A stretch of DNA of 64,000 bases from Agapanthus africanus. Lineage: Eukaryota > Streptophyta > Magnoliopsida > Asparagales > Amaryllidaceae. The translations under genes were made by a program, and so were the position numbers. The stretch lies in the NCBI GenBank assembly GCA_030015575.1, contig JASDDO010000024.1:45346114-45410113 (forward strand), in the 5' to 3' direction. How positions within the stretch are numbered: position 1 is the first letter of the stretch; every line of letters starts with the position of its first letter. Shown piece after piece: positions 11,933-21,300 of this stretch. The notes below the pieces were generated by a model, which was not told the DNA's origin, did no database searches, and saw only the letters and a list, made by a program, of their open reading frames with translations.

Positions 11933-12007
11933 GAAAGATCTTTCTAATCTTGTTAAAACAAGAAAATTATCTTCTGTAAAACAGGAGCCCTTGGATCAAA
12001 GATCCAA
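11933..12007 (+). repeat. Chain of short palindromes upstream of the TAT-1 TATA box
   Basis: Consecutive self-complementary words: GAAAGATCTTTC (11933-11944), CTTGTTAAAACAAG (11949-11962), CTTCTGTAAAACAG (11971-11984) and TTGGATC-AAA-GATCCAA (11991-12007). The equivalents in the LTRs at 51820-51895 and 63680-63750 are similar. In the inverted LTR (about 32690-32890) the words differ but remain palindromic. Confidence 0.75.
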
Positions 12008-12076
12008 CGGTGGGGAAACATCCCTAAATCAATCAGAGAAAGATCTCTACAACTAACCTAACCAACTACTTGGCAC

Positions 12077-12084
12077 TATATAAA
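12077..12084 (+). promoter_or_regulatory. TAT-1 5' LTR TATA box
   Basis: TATATAAA in the context 'ggcactatataaaggcccc'. The same box occurs in the other LTRs: 26660-26667, 51959-51966, 63820-63827, and on the - strand at 32584-32591. Conservation across diverged LTRs supports it as the sense promoter. Confidence 0.7.
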
Positions 12085-13866
12085 GGCCCCTAGACTCCAA
12101 GTCTAAGACATACAGAGATAGAGATACAGAACTCCTCTAAAACTTTGAGAAGAACTCGAAGAAAAGAAAAAGGTAAAACCTTTAGGAAAAAGAAGAATTT
12201 CTTCTAAAAAAAGATCAAAGATCTAAGAACAAGATCAAGATCTTTAATAAAAAATAATAATAAAAAAGAAGTAATTTTGCTTCTTTATTAGATCTTTCGA
12301 TCTATATAAAGGCATTGCCTTTTGATGAACCACTGGTTCTTGAAATTTGAGGTAGAACCTCTCTGGAAAAAGAAAAACTTTTTTCTCTGATCTAAATTTG
12401 ATCAAGATATTAAACAGTGCCTTGCACTTTTGAAATTTGCACTGTTGCACTCATTGGATTGGCGCAAGCCACCAGAGAGCGCCACTTGTCAATCATAGAA
12501 CAACTGCGCCTTGCGCTTCTAAAATCAGAACACTGCTCTCTTGGTTTGGCGCAAGTCACCAGAGTGCGCTACGTGTCAGCAGCGCACCAGCGCAGCGCAC
12601 GGGCGCAGCGCACGGGCGCAGCGCACTGCGCTAACAGACTTGCGCTCACCAGAGCGTGACACGTGTCACCTCCACGTGCGTTGGCGCCTTGCGCTGCTCA
12701 ATTGGTGCAAAGCGCCTGACAGGCCACGTGGCACATTGTCGGATCATTAAATGCTGCGCATTATTAAAGAAGGGCAGAGCCCAATTAAAAAGTCTAACAG
12801 ACCAAAACAAATGTTGTGCATTATTAAAAAGGGCAGAACCCAATTAAAAGGCCTAACAGGCCTAATCTAAATGCTGTGCATTTAATTAAAAAGCCCAATG
12901 CTGTGCATTTTTTAAAAAAAGGGCAGAGCCCTAGCAAAGGCCTAAACAGGCCAATCATGAACAAAATGTTAGACATTTTCTAACTGGACTTAGCCCAATC
13001 CTGGCCGTAAGTCCTCAAACTAAATTGACTGAGCACAACTGCTCTCTCAAATCAATTTACACCCGGTTCAAGGGTATATCTCTGAACTCCTCTGGTATTT
13101 GTCGTTGTAATCCTTCAACGTCGTCAGAGAGGTGACGGGTCCTGACAACCACATATTAATACGGACTGTGGGGTCCTTAAACTCATGGACTAATGCGTCC
13201 TTAAACCTATATTCGTCCCCAAAATGGGAATGATGGACCACCACGTCCCTAAACTGGCAATGGACCACCACGTCCCTAAACTGGCGATGGACCACTATGT
13301 CCCTAAACTGAACAATAGAGCCCAAATGCTTTCTTGTTGGATCTAAATGATCCCATTAAGTTGATCTTAGTCTCAAATTAGACTAACGTATTCTTAACAA
13401 ACGTTTGAGTTGATCTTAGTCTCAAATATGGCTAACGTATCCTCAAACCAAAACCCCAAACCCAAATCTAAGAAAATACGGATTTGGACTAATCCACGTC
13501 CTACGGACGACGACATAAATTAGTCTCCGTATACAATCCACGGGCAACCACAAACAAACAAACACCCACGACACGAAGTGAACATCTGGAGAAGGAGAAA
13601 GTTGTTACCGCGATGCTGTAGCATAATTAACTGCAGGGGCTTGCGCCTGCAGGGAAGAGCGTCCCCACAATAAAAAACCCCTCAAGCGAGGGGGAATCTG
13701 ACGAAGTCTGCTACATCGATCGCATCCGTCTAAACCTTGGATACACGGTGCCATAAATCAACTTGGCATCTTCGGAGAGGTGGACGGATAAAACCAAATA
13801 GCATCTGCCCCGAATCTCAGGCAAGACATCTCTGCGTCGCGCTGCCATTCGGAGGGGAACAGATTC

Positions 13867-13885
13867 TGGCATGCCCGGTGGGACC
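13867..13885 (+). other. TAT-1 primer-binding site (tRNA not assigned)
   Basis: TGGCATGCCCGGTGGGACC, 5 nt after the LTR end. It begins TGG, the complement of tRNA CCA. TAT-2 has TGGCACACCCGGTGGGACC at the same place, and the inverted LTR has TGGCACGCCCGGT. I could not match it confidently to a tRNA from memory. Confidence 0.65.
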
Positions 13886-14010
13886 TTTTCCTCTTTCCAC
13901 TCCACACTTCGTGTGTCGTGTTCGCGAACAAATCGCGGTTTGCTGTGGTTGCCTATGGATTCGAGGTACTTAGATTTGGTGTCTTGCTCCGTGCAGAAAA
14001 CAGAAGATCA

Positions 14011-16212
14011 ATGACTTCAAACTGCACTATCTGCAACTACAACTCTCACTCCGTCCTTACTGGAGGAGTGACTTACGGGTCCCGAGCGGCCTCCCTTTTC
14101 AAGATGCCAGTGGAGCAGGTAACTCAAGCCACCACTGGACTATTCTTCGGGACCATGCTCCCACCGATGAGCTTCAATACCCCAATGACGTCGCAAGAAG
14201 CTCCAAAGAAGTCGGTCTTTGATTGGCTTACAACTACCGCGGCCCCTTTCAACGGGTCGCCCAACTCCACTGCCTCGGTTTTTAACAGACTAGGTCAGAG
14301 CTCCAACGGGCCCATGAAGAAGCCTGTAATACCAGAAGGCGTTGTCCCGAAGCGGATAACCAACCCTGCTCCCGTTCCAGGCGAAATCACCAAGGTTGCT
14401 TCCCCTACTCGGAAGTCTGCTTTTGATAGGTTGACCGTCCCCATTCAACGGACGTCGGTCTTTAAAAGGCTGATACCAGCAAATTCTGACCAACACAGGG
14501 GGCATGAGGAGGTCACCCCAGCGGCTGAACCAACACCATCCCCGCGACATGCTCGCCGTCGTCACTGGCGCCGAGTACGGAAGGCTGGGGGCAGCTCTCC
14601 CTCTGGATTTACTCCACCAGCTCCAACGGTGGGGATTGATGCTGCTGTTCCAACCGAGAACAGCTTTGAACTGCTCAACAAGGTGCGCAGAAACTCTCCT
14701 ACTGCAATGCTGAAGAAAACTCCTTCACCTGTGGGGAATGATACAGAGAAGAAGCTGGAGCAGCCCCCTCAGCGGCTGTCCTCTAAGATTTACAAGGTCC
14801 GGCGTCAAGTCCAAGACTCTATGATGGATCAAGACTATCTCCGCCGACAGAAAAAGATGAAGGTTCGGAAGGAGAAGGACTACTCTGTCAAGCCGGAAAA
14901 AGCAACAGCTGGCTGGGTGCCCACTGCAACGGCTCCCTCAACGTCAATCACTCAAAAGAAAAGGAGGCCGCAAAAAGCCCCTGTGAACATGGCGAACCGT
15001 AAAAGCGCTGAACACAAACGCCCCAAGTCTGGGGGCATGGTGGTGCACACTGTTTATATGGCTTCCGGAAAGGAGGAAAGCCGTGCTTCGACGGGTCACC
15101 GACCGCTCACCCGATCCGTGACAAAAGCCCAGGAGCAGCAACAGAAGCTTCAGGAAATGATGACTGCAATGGCTGCACTTACCGGGCTAAAAGAAAGCTC
15201 GGAGGCATCATTAGAACAGCGTCACGAGCAAGAAACCGATGCTGACTTCTTACGTAGAATCCTCGAAAAGAAAGACAAAGAAGCCGCAGAGCAAGTGGCT
15301 AACATAAAACAAATGGCGCTCCTCTTCCAAGATATGGTAGGGATGATGTTACAACCAGACCCTCCAGCTGAAGACCCTCCAATCATTGTTGGAGACGACG
15401 GAGGGGAGACATCTAATCCTCCTCCGGCCCTTTCAGCAGCCAAGGAGGAAACCATTTCCAAAGCTGCACTAGACGACTATATAGCTCAGCAGATACGAGT
15501 TCATCAGGCGAATGAGGCGTCTGAGCACCCGATACCTGCCGATTCTCCTTTGATTTGTGAGCTGCCAGACGAACATGCGTTTGATGCGATCAACGGTAGT
15601 GATACCCGATGGGAACTCTATTTCGATGGAGTATCTTCCATGAAGAAGCGCAAACAAAGCATCCCTATAATCAAATCGGGGGTGGGTCTCATCTTCGTAA
15701 CTCCACAAGGAGGGATAATGAACTTTGCTTTCTCCTTAACAGAGCCGAGGACAAACAATGAAGCCGAATACGAAGCTTTAATAGCAGGCCTCGAGATCGC
15801 CATCAACATGGGAATTGAAAACCTCCTCATATATGGAGATTCTCAACTGGTCGTTAGTCAAGTAAACGGCGACTACCAGACGTGCAAGCCAGAACTTATG
15901 AAGTACGGCGAAAAGGTGCAACAACTGTTGACCCAAATTCCTTCCTACACTTTGGAAAACATACCGCGTGCAGAGAATAGCAAGGCGGACGCGTTAGCCA
16001 AGCTCGCTAAGGAACTGGCTAATGAGAACCTCGATGACGTCAGAATCGTGGTACAAAGCCGTCGGGTGCTTGCCCCAGCAGAAATATCTCCGGAATCATC
16101 CGAAGAAAAGGGAGCGACTGAGCAGACGACCCTGCAAATAAAAGACCGGGAAAAGGCTGAGGATTGGAGAGAAGTATTTATAGACTACTTCAAATCCCGT
16201 CGAACGCCTTAA
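14011..16212 (+). CDS. TAT-1 Gag N-terminal region fused in frame to archaeal-type RNase H
   Basis: 733 codons from the ATG at 14011 (the frame is open further upstream to 13918 but without ATG). The N-terminal half has four short repeats of the form S-V/A-F-D/N/K-R-L (for example KSVFDWL, SVFNRLG, KSAFDRLT, SVFKRLIP), then basic and Gln/Glu-rich coiled-coil-like sequence. It matches TAT-2 Gag almost residue for residue up to about 15520 (VHQANEA). There TAT-2 continues into the capsid-like domain while TAT-1 jumps to sequence ending in an RNase H (about 15590-16020) with the acidic residues in YFDGVSS, NNEAEYEAL, YGDSQLVV and SKADALAKL. The fusion is thus a deletion product lacking Gag core, protease, RT and first RNase H. 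The stop at 16210 is in frame with the downstream integrase. Confidence 0.85.
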   Translation: MTSNCTICNYNSHSVLTGGVTYGSRAASLFKMPVEQVTQATTGLFFGTMLPPMSFNTPMTSQEAPKKSVFDWLTTTAAPFNGSPNSTASVFNRLGQSSNGPMKKPVIPEGVVPKRITNPAPVPGEITKVASPTRKSAFDRLTVPIQRTSVFKRLIPANSDQHRGHEEVTPAAEPTPSPRHARRRHWRRVRKAGGSSPSGFTPPAPTVGIDAAVPTENSFELLNKVRRNSPTAMLKKTPSPVGNDTEKKLEQPPQRLSSKIYKVRRQVQDSMMDQDYLRRQKKMKVRKEKDYSVKPEKATAGWVPTATAPSTSITQKKRRPQKAPVNMANRKSAEHKRPKSGGMVVHTVYMASGKEESRASTGHRPLTRSVTKAQEQQQKLQEMMTAMAALTGLKESSEASLEQRHEQETDADFLRRILEKKDKEAAEQVANIKQMALLFQDMVGMMLQPDPPAEDPPIIVGDDGGETSNPPPALSAAKEETISKAALDDYIAQQIRVHQANEASEHPIPADSPLICELPDEHAFDAINGSDTRWELYFDGVSSMKKRKQSIPIIKSGVGLIFVTPQGGIMNFAFSLTEPRTNNEAEYEALIAGLEIAINMGIENLLIYGDSQLVVSQVNGDYQTCKPELMKYGEKVQQLLTQIPSYTLENIPRAENSKADALAKLAKELANENLDDVRIVVQSRRVLAPAEISPESSEEKGATEQTTLQIKDREKAEDWREVFIDYFKSRRTP

Positions 16213-17413
16213 GATGCGTCCTCAAGACATCAGCTTATGAAACGAGCTCCGTCTTTCGCCTTCGTCAATGATACTCTGTACAAGAGGTCATTTGATTCTC
16301 TTTGGTTGAGATGTCTGGGACCTGAGGAGGCGAAAAGAGTCGTTCAGGAAGTTCACGATGGACTCTGCGGTTCTCACCAAGCAGGCCCGAAGATGAAGTT
16401 GAAGATAAAACGGATGGATTACTACTGGCCCACGATGATTCAGGACTGCCTCGAATATGCGAAGCAATGCCACTCATGCCAAATCCATGGGGACTTCATC
16501 CACCAGCATCCAAATCCACTACATCCGACAGTGGCTAGCTGGCCGTTCGAGATGTGGGGAACTGACATAGTCGGCCCCATTGAACCAGCATCGTCCAGGG
16601 GACATCGATTCATCTTGGCGACGACTGACTACTTCTCCAAATAGGCAGAAGCAGTACCGCTGAGGGAAGTGAAGACGGAAAATATCCTCCACTTCTTCAA
16701 GACGCACATTATTTATCGGTTTGGAACTCCGCGCCGGATCATCTCCGATAACGGACCAGCCTACAGAAGCCATAAGATCAGTCGCTTCGCGCAACAGCAT
16801 AATATAGACTGGAAGTATTCCTCAGTTTATAATCCGCGAGCTAACGGTCTAGCTGAGGCTTTCAACAAGACCTTGACGAAGATCATAAAGAAGACGGTGT
16901 CCCGAAATAAGAAGGACTGGCACGAGAGACTGCAAGAAGCTCTTTGGGCGTATCGAACTACGTTCAAGACGGGCACGAACACAACGCCGTACGCGTTGGT
17001 CTTCGGTACAGAAGCAGTACCCCCTCGAGATAGAACTACCTTCTCTACGAGTGGCAGTCCACTACGAGCTGACGGACGAAGAAAATGCTCACTTTCGGTT
17101 TGAGGAGCTTGATGCCCTTGATGAAACCCGGCTCATAGCGCAACAAAATCTGGAGGCTTATAAAGCAAAGATGACGCGCTCATATGAAAAATTGACCCGG
17201 CCAAGGACATTCCGCCAAGGCGAACTCGTGCTAGTGGTCAAAAGACCTATGATCCCCAGTCGCGCTAAGCGGGGAAAGTTCGAGCCGAACTATGAAGGCC
17301 CGTACATTATAGACAAGGTCTACCAGGGTGGAGCCTATCTACTCATGGATATGCACGGTGAAAGGCCTTTCAGTCCAATAAACGGTCGCTTCCTAAAGAA
17401 ATACTACGCTTAA
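16213..17413 (+). pseudogene. TAT-1 integrase (two breaks)
   Basis: Continues the frame of the upstream ORF after the stop at 16210-16212. Zinc-binding part: EVHDGLCGSHQAG ... CHSCQ (about 16345-16480). Catalytic core: GTDIVGPIEP (16558), ISDNGPAY (16741) and GLAEAFNKTL (16847) supply the three acidic residues of the DDE triad. A stop at 16642-16644 replaces the tryptophan expected in DYFSKWAEA (TGG to TAG). An extra C in the run at 17020-17024 shifts the frame; the last 120 codons (to 17413, ending GRFLKKYYA) lie in frame +2. Function in the family is cDNA insertion; this copy is non-functional as it stands. Confidence 0.88.
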
Positions 17414-17781
17414 TGAGTCACAGCCTAGGTCAATGATAGATGACGACGACTATGTCCGCTCGCTATCTCCCTAAGCTCCAAACTCTATAAGTAGCAGCTA
17501 GCCTTCTTCAATGACGGACCGAAACGTCCTTAAACTAATGATGGACCACTACATCCTAAAACTAGCTGACGACCGAAACGTCTTTAAACTACTACCGCAG
17601 CATCCTCAGGCTGACAAAAAAAGGAATAAAAAAAATATAATAAAAAATAATAATAAAGACGGTATGTCCATAAGCAGAATGGGCACGGATGAAAACCCGA
17701 AAGGGCTCCGTAAGTAAAAACAGAAGGGCTACCGGCGAGTGTTTGTGAAAACCCGGAAAGGCGCAACCTCGTTAAAAGACA
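17414..17781 (+). other. TAT-1 3' noncoding region, first part
   Basis: No gene. It holds three copies of a unit ending GTCCTTAAAC or similar (17512-17592), including GGAC-CGAAAC-GTCC-TTAAAC, the same unit found in the inverted LTR at about 30840. These are followed by A-rich sequence and two 'gaaaacccg(g)aaaggg' words that could form a CCC-GAAA-GGG hairpin. The TAT-2 equivalent is 58326-58793. Confidence 0.6.
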
Positions 17782-17996
17782 CTTACAGGGTCCTCTCGAC
17801 CTTGTAAGGAGAAACCACCCGCGTGAGATCCTTACGACTCACAAGAGAGCAACACACTTAGGGATCCCCACGATTCCTAAGGAGAAAATACACTTGCGAG
17901 ATCCTCACGACTCGTAAGGAGAACTCTCTTATGGGACCCTCACGACTCATAAGATTTGAAAGTCTTAAGTTACAGAGACCTAAACCTGAGCTTAAG
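17782..17996 (+). repeat. Six-hairpin cassette 1 of TAT-1
   Basis: Six inverted repeats in a row. Unit 1: CTTACAGGG / CCTTGTAAG (17782-17808). Unit 2: GTGAG / CTCAC (17823-17842). Unit 3: CTTAGGGAT / ATTCCTAAG (17857-17881). Unit 4: CTTGCGAG / CTCGTAAG (17893-17918). Unit 5: CTTATGGG / CTCATAAG (17928-17953). Unit 6: CTTAAG ... CTTAAG with inner ACAG/CTG (17964-17996). Loops of units 1-5 vary around ATCCTYACGA. Imperfect pairs here are all G-U on the sense strand. The same order of six units recurs in the five other cassettes of this window. Confidence 0.8.
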
Positions 17997-18131
17997 CAAC
18001 CCCCACAACTTTCGATATTGCCCTACAAGTGGTTCAATACTGACCCTTGTATACAATCCATGGGCGTGAATAAACATTTCCCTAACCAAGTCCCATCCGT
18101 GACTGGGGATATGTTCGCATGGTGAATGACC

Positions 18132-18345
18132 CTTGTAAGTCCTCTCGACTTACAAGGAGAAAACCCTCTTGTAGGATCCTTACGACTTACAGAGGAACAT
18201 GCACTTAGGAATCCTAACGATTCCTAAGGAGAAAACACACCTGCGAGATCCTCACGACTTGTAGGGAGAAATACCTTTGTGAGACCCTTACGGCTCATGA
18301 AGTCAAAAGCCTTAGTTGACAGGACCCTAACCCTGTTCGCTAAGC
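18132..18345 (+). repeat. Six-hairpin cassette 2 of TAT-1
   Basis: Same six-unit order as cassette 1 with other arm sequences: CTTGTAAG / CTTACAAG, CTTGTAGG / CTTACAGAG, CTTAGGAAT / ATTCCTAAG, CCTGCGAG / CTTGTAGG (two G-U), TTTGTGAG / CTCATGAA (two G-U), and a final longer hairpin CTTAG...ACAGG / CCTGT...CTAAG. Confidence 0.8.
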
Positions 18346-18359
18346 CACCTTTGTTCAAC

Positions 18360-18725
18360 ATCGGCAAAGGCAAATGATGATTCGCTCATGGCAACATCCC
18401 AGTTGTAGCGGTGCTGATGCCGAAATCGGTGTCTAATTCCAGACTTACGGCGAAAAGCCAGCAAGCCGCACATGCATACAAAATAGCCGAAATGATGGGG
18501 CAACTTGTAATAAAAAGCAGCAAGTAAAAATGTATGCATACAAAATAGCCGAAATGATTGGGCAACTCGCAATAAAAAGCAGCGAGTAAAAATAAAATAA
18601 ATAGCCGAAATGATTGGGCACCGCGAAAAATAGCCGAAATGATTGGGCAATCGCGACCTTCGCGATATAAAAGCCGAAATGATAGAGCATCGCGGAAATA
18701 AAGCAATAATATAAAAAAAATGATG
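18360..18725 (+). repeat. CTCGC/GCGAG hairpin repeats of TAT-1
   Basis: Repeats of about 55 bp around 'gccgaaatgattgggca'. One unit carries ACTTGT ... CAAGT (18503-18525) and the next ACTCGC ... GCGAGT (18565-18587): both arms changed together. The run ends with ATCGCGA-cct-TCGCGAT near 18650. Reverse-strand open frames across it are repeat artefacts. Confidence 0.7.
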
Positions 18726-18984
18726 AAACTTTCGCCCTACAGGCGAGATCGCATCAATCCCTGTATACAATCCAAGGGCACAAACAATGAGGGAACCATA
18801 CCTTCCCAACAGGCTCCGCCAGGAAGCGAAGCCAAATCTCGACGGTTCACCAACAATCTGGAGACAACCGTGACATTCGTCTCGATACAGCAGACGCAGT
18901 GCCAGCAAACGAAGCGAAGATCAAATTTCTAGCTTCACGGTTTTGACGGTAACTCATATAAAACCTGAAAGACCACCAAAGATC

Positions 18985-19900
18985 ATTTCAACCTCCAGGG
19001 AAATCAGTGTCCTTGGCAGCGTCCTCGATTCAGGGAAACCAGTGTCCTTAACGAGACCACCTCGATTCGCGTCGGCCCGCAGAGAAACTAGCGTCTTTGC
19101 AGGAATACCCCGATTCGTTTCAACCCCGAGGAAACCAGCGTCTTCGGCAAAATACCTCAATTCAGAGAAACTAGCGTCCTTGATGAGAGCTTCCCGATCC
19201 GTGTCGGCCCGCAAAGAAACTAGCGTCTTTGCAGGAATACCCGGATTCGTTTCAACCCTGAGGAAACCAGTGTCCTCGGCAAAATACTTCGACTCAGGGA
19301 AACCGGTGTCCTTGACGAGAACATCTTGATTCACATCGACCCGCAGAGAAACTAGCGTCTTTGCAGGAACACCTCGACTCGTTTCAACCCTAGGGAAACC
19401 GGTGTCCTTGGCAAATACCTCAATTCAGGAAAACTAGCGTCCTTGATTAGAGCTTCTTGATCCGTGTCGGCCCGCAAAGAAACTAGCGTCTTTGCAGAAA
19501 TACCCCGATTCATTTCAACCCCGAGGAAACCAGTGTCCTCGGCAAAATACTTCGACTCAGGGAAACCAGTGTCCTTGACGAGAACATCTTGATTAGCGTC
19601 GACCCGCAGAGAAACTAGCGTCTTTACAGGAACACCTCGACTCGTTTCAACCCCAGGGAAATCAGTGTCCTTGGCAAATACCTTAATTCAGGGAAACTAG
19701 CGTCCTTGATGAGAGCTTCTTGATTCGTATCGGCCCACAGAGAAACTAGTGTCTCCGCAGGAATACCCGATTCATTTCAACCTCGAGGAAACCAGCGTCC
19801 TCGGAAAAATACTTCAACTCAGGGAAATCAGTGTCCTTGACGAGAGCTGCTCGATTCATCTCGACTCGTGAGGAAATTAGTGTCTTCGTGAGGACTTCCC
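18985..19900 (+). repeat. 131-bp tandem repeat array of TAT-1
   Basis: 'agaaactagcgtcttt' recurs at about 19083, 19216, 19348, 19479, 19611 and 19742, a spacing of about 131 bp, giving roughly seven copies. Each unit consists of three related sub-units of about 44 bp with the pattern gaaac-c/t-agtgtcctt. TAT-2 has an unrelated array in this position. Frames over 18943-19334 on both strands follow the repeat and are not genes. Confidence 0.85.
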
Positions 19901-20059
19901 GATTCGTCTCAACTTGCAAGATAAAGCCTTAGGCAGCAAGGATTAAAAACGTGTTTCTTAAGCACTGGGACCCTGCAAGTCGGTCTAAAACGGTCTCTTG
20001 CATACTATTCACGGGTCTCACTCTCCAAAGTCGAATTTCGACAAAGAGGGAAACAACCG

Positions 20060-20272
20060 CTTTCGGGTTCTCTCAACTCGTAAGAGGGAAAATTCTCTTA
20101 TAAGATCCTTACGACTTATAAGAGAAAACGCACTTAGGAATCCTCACGATTCCTAAGGAGAAAATCCACCTACGAGATCCTCTCGATCCGTAGGGAGAAA
20201 AGTCTCTATGAGACCCTCACGGCTTATAGAGTTGAAAAGTCTTAGGCAGCAGATCTGAACCTGCGGCCTAAG
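20060..20272 (+). repeat. Six-hairpin cassette 3 of TAT-1
   Basis: Third copy of the cassette, past the tandem array. Arms include CTCTTATAAG / CTTATAAGAG (perfect), CTTAGGAAT / ATTCCTAAG (perfect), CCTACGAG / TCCGTAGG (one A-C mismatch), CTCTATGAG / CTTATAGAG (one G-U), and the final CTTAGG...GCAG / CTGC...CCTAAG. Confidence 0.8.
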
Positions 20273-20520
20273 CCATCGCTATCTTTTGAAGAAACCAAGA
20301 TGCTTACTCTATTATCTATCAACCATGTTTATTAAGACAGCATGCTGATAATAAGAGAAGGGAGAAAGCAAAGAAATGATACAAGACATTGCAAAGAAAA
20401 AAATGTGTATCTTTATTCATTAATTCAATCAAGTACAAGGTGAATCGTATAAAAGAATAAATAATGGATACATCTTATTCAAAAAAGAAATTTTTTACAA
20501 GTATATCAATACAAGGGCAG

Positions 20521-21230
20521 CTACTGGGAAGGAAGTATCTTGAATAGCCCTAACAATTGTTCGCGCACTTCCTTCCATGCTTTCTCCTGATCGGCCACCA
20601 CCGCCAGTTCTGCTTCCACTTGAGCCCGCTGCTGCAAGAAGGATGCAAGCTGCTCCCCAACGACCTGCTGAGCTGCTTCGCGGCCTTGGGCATCACGCTC
20701 GGTGGCATCGAGCTTCTGCTTCAGGTTCAGCCCATTTGAGATACGTTCCAGAAGGCCCTCGAAGATACCCTTCACCTGGGCAGCGTTCTCCTCAACCTCA
20801 GCACGCAGACGAGCTGTCTCGCTTGAGGTCTCTTGGCATTCCCTCAGCCATAAAGCCGCTTCTTGTTCCAAGTGGCGGAAGTAAGAAGCGCTTTGCTCGA
20901 TCCATGCTGCTCGTTGATTGCTTGCGGCTAAGGTCTCGGGAATAAGGCGCATAAACTCCGATTGATGCAGGCGGACTTCGATTTCCCTGCAGTGATTAAC
21001 CCAAGACTCGATGACGCCTTCATCATGAAAATTTACAAGCGTCGCCAACATCAGGTTAACCTCCGCAGCGAATTCTGCAGCAGATAGGGGAGCGTCTGCG
21101 TCAAGCTCTTCGACGTATCCGCTCAGCATGCCCAAGCTCATCACGGCACCCTTTAAAGATGGACGTCTCAAGAAGGGGCCCGCCGGCATTACGATGCGAG
21201 ACTTGAAGGGCGCCGGAACCAGAACGACAA
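20521..21230 (-). other. Exon 8 of the antisense gene: C-terminal coiled coil
   Basis: 236 codons ending at the stop 20521-20523. It is strongly helical, with repeated E/Q/R/L patterns (RAEVEENAAQVKGIFEGL, QRAQVEAELAVVADQEKAW). A homologous exon lies in TAT-E (29416-30122) with about half the residues identical by eye, including LATLVNFHDE and SNQRAAW. Conservation of length and pattern between two diverged elements argues for past selection on the protein. Confidence 0.75.
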
Positions 21231-21300
21231 CTGAAAAAAAAACGATCAGATGACGGTTCAAGAAATATCAGAAAGTCATCGATGGGATAGTTTACTATAC

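Larger units (their letters stand above)
11496..13861 (+). repeat. TAT-1 5' LTR
   Basis: 2366 bp. From left to right: AGAGC-AAA-GCTCT mini-palindromes; GC-rich repeats with the ACACGTGT G-box core (11640-11890); a chain of short palindromes (11933-12010); TATATAAA at 12077-12084; a second palindrome chain (about 12160-12430); a 14-bp palindrome GTGACACGTGTCAC at 12656-12669; three to five GGAC-N6-GTCC units (13155-13310); and the terminal GGGGAACA. Short forward and reverse frames over the GC-rich repeats are not credible genes. Confidence 0.9.

Noticed and set aside
11640..11947. Arg/Ala/Cys-rich frames on both strands of the TAT LTRs
   Set aside because: Produced by GCGC-rich repeats with G-box palindromes; frames differ among the four LTRs.
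13862..13890. Assigning the TAT PBS to a specific tRNA
   Set aside because: TGGCAYRCCCGGTGGGACC did not match any plant tRNA 3' end I could recall with confidence; left unassigned.
15469..15830. Reverse-strand frames opposite the RNase H region
   Set aside because: Shadow of the well-supported + strand archaeal-type RNase H.
18943..19334. Open frames on both strands of about 127 codons
   Set aside because: They are generated by the 131-bp tandem repeat; both strands are open at once and no domain is visible.
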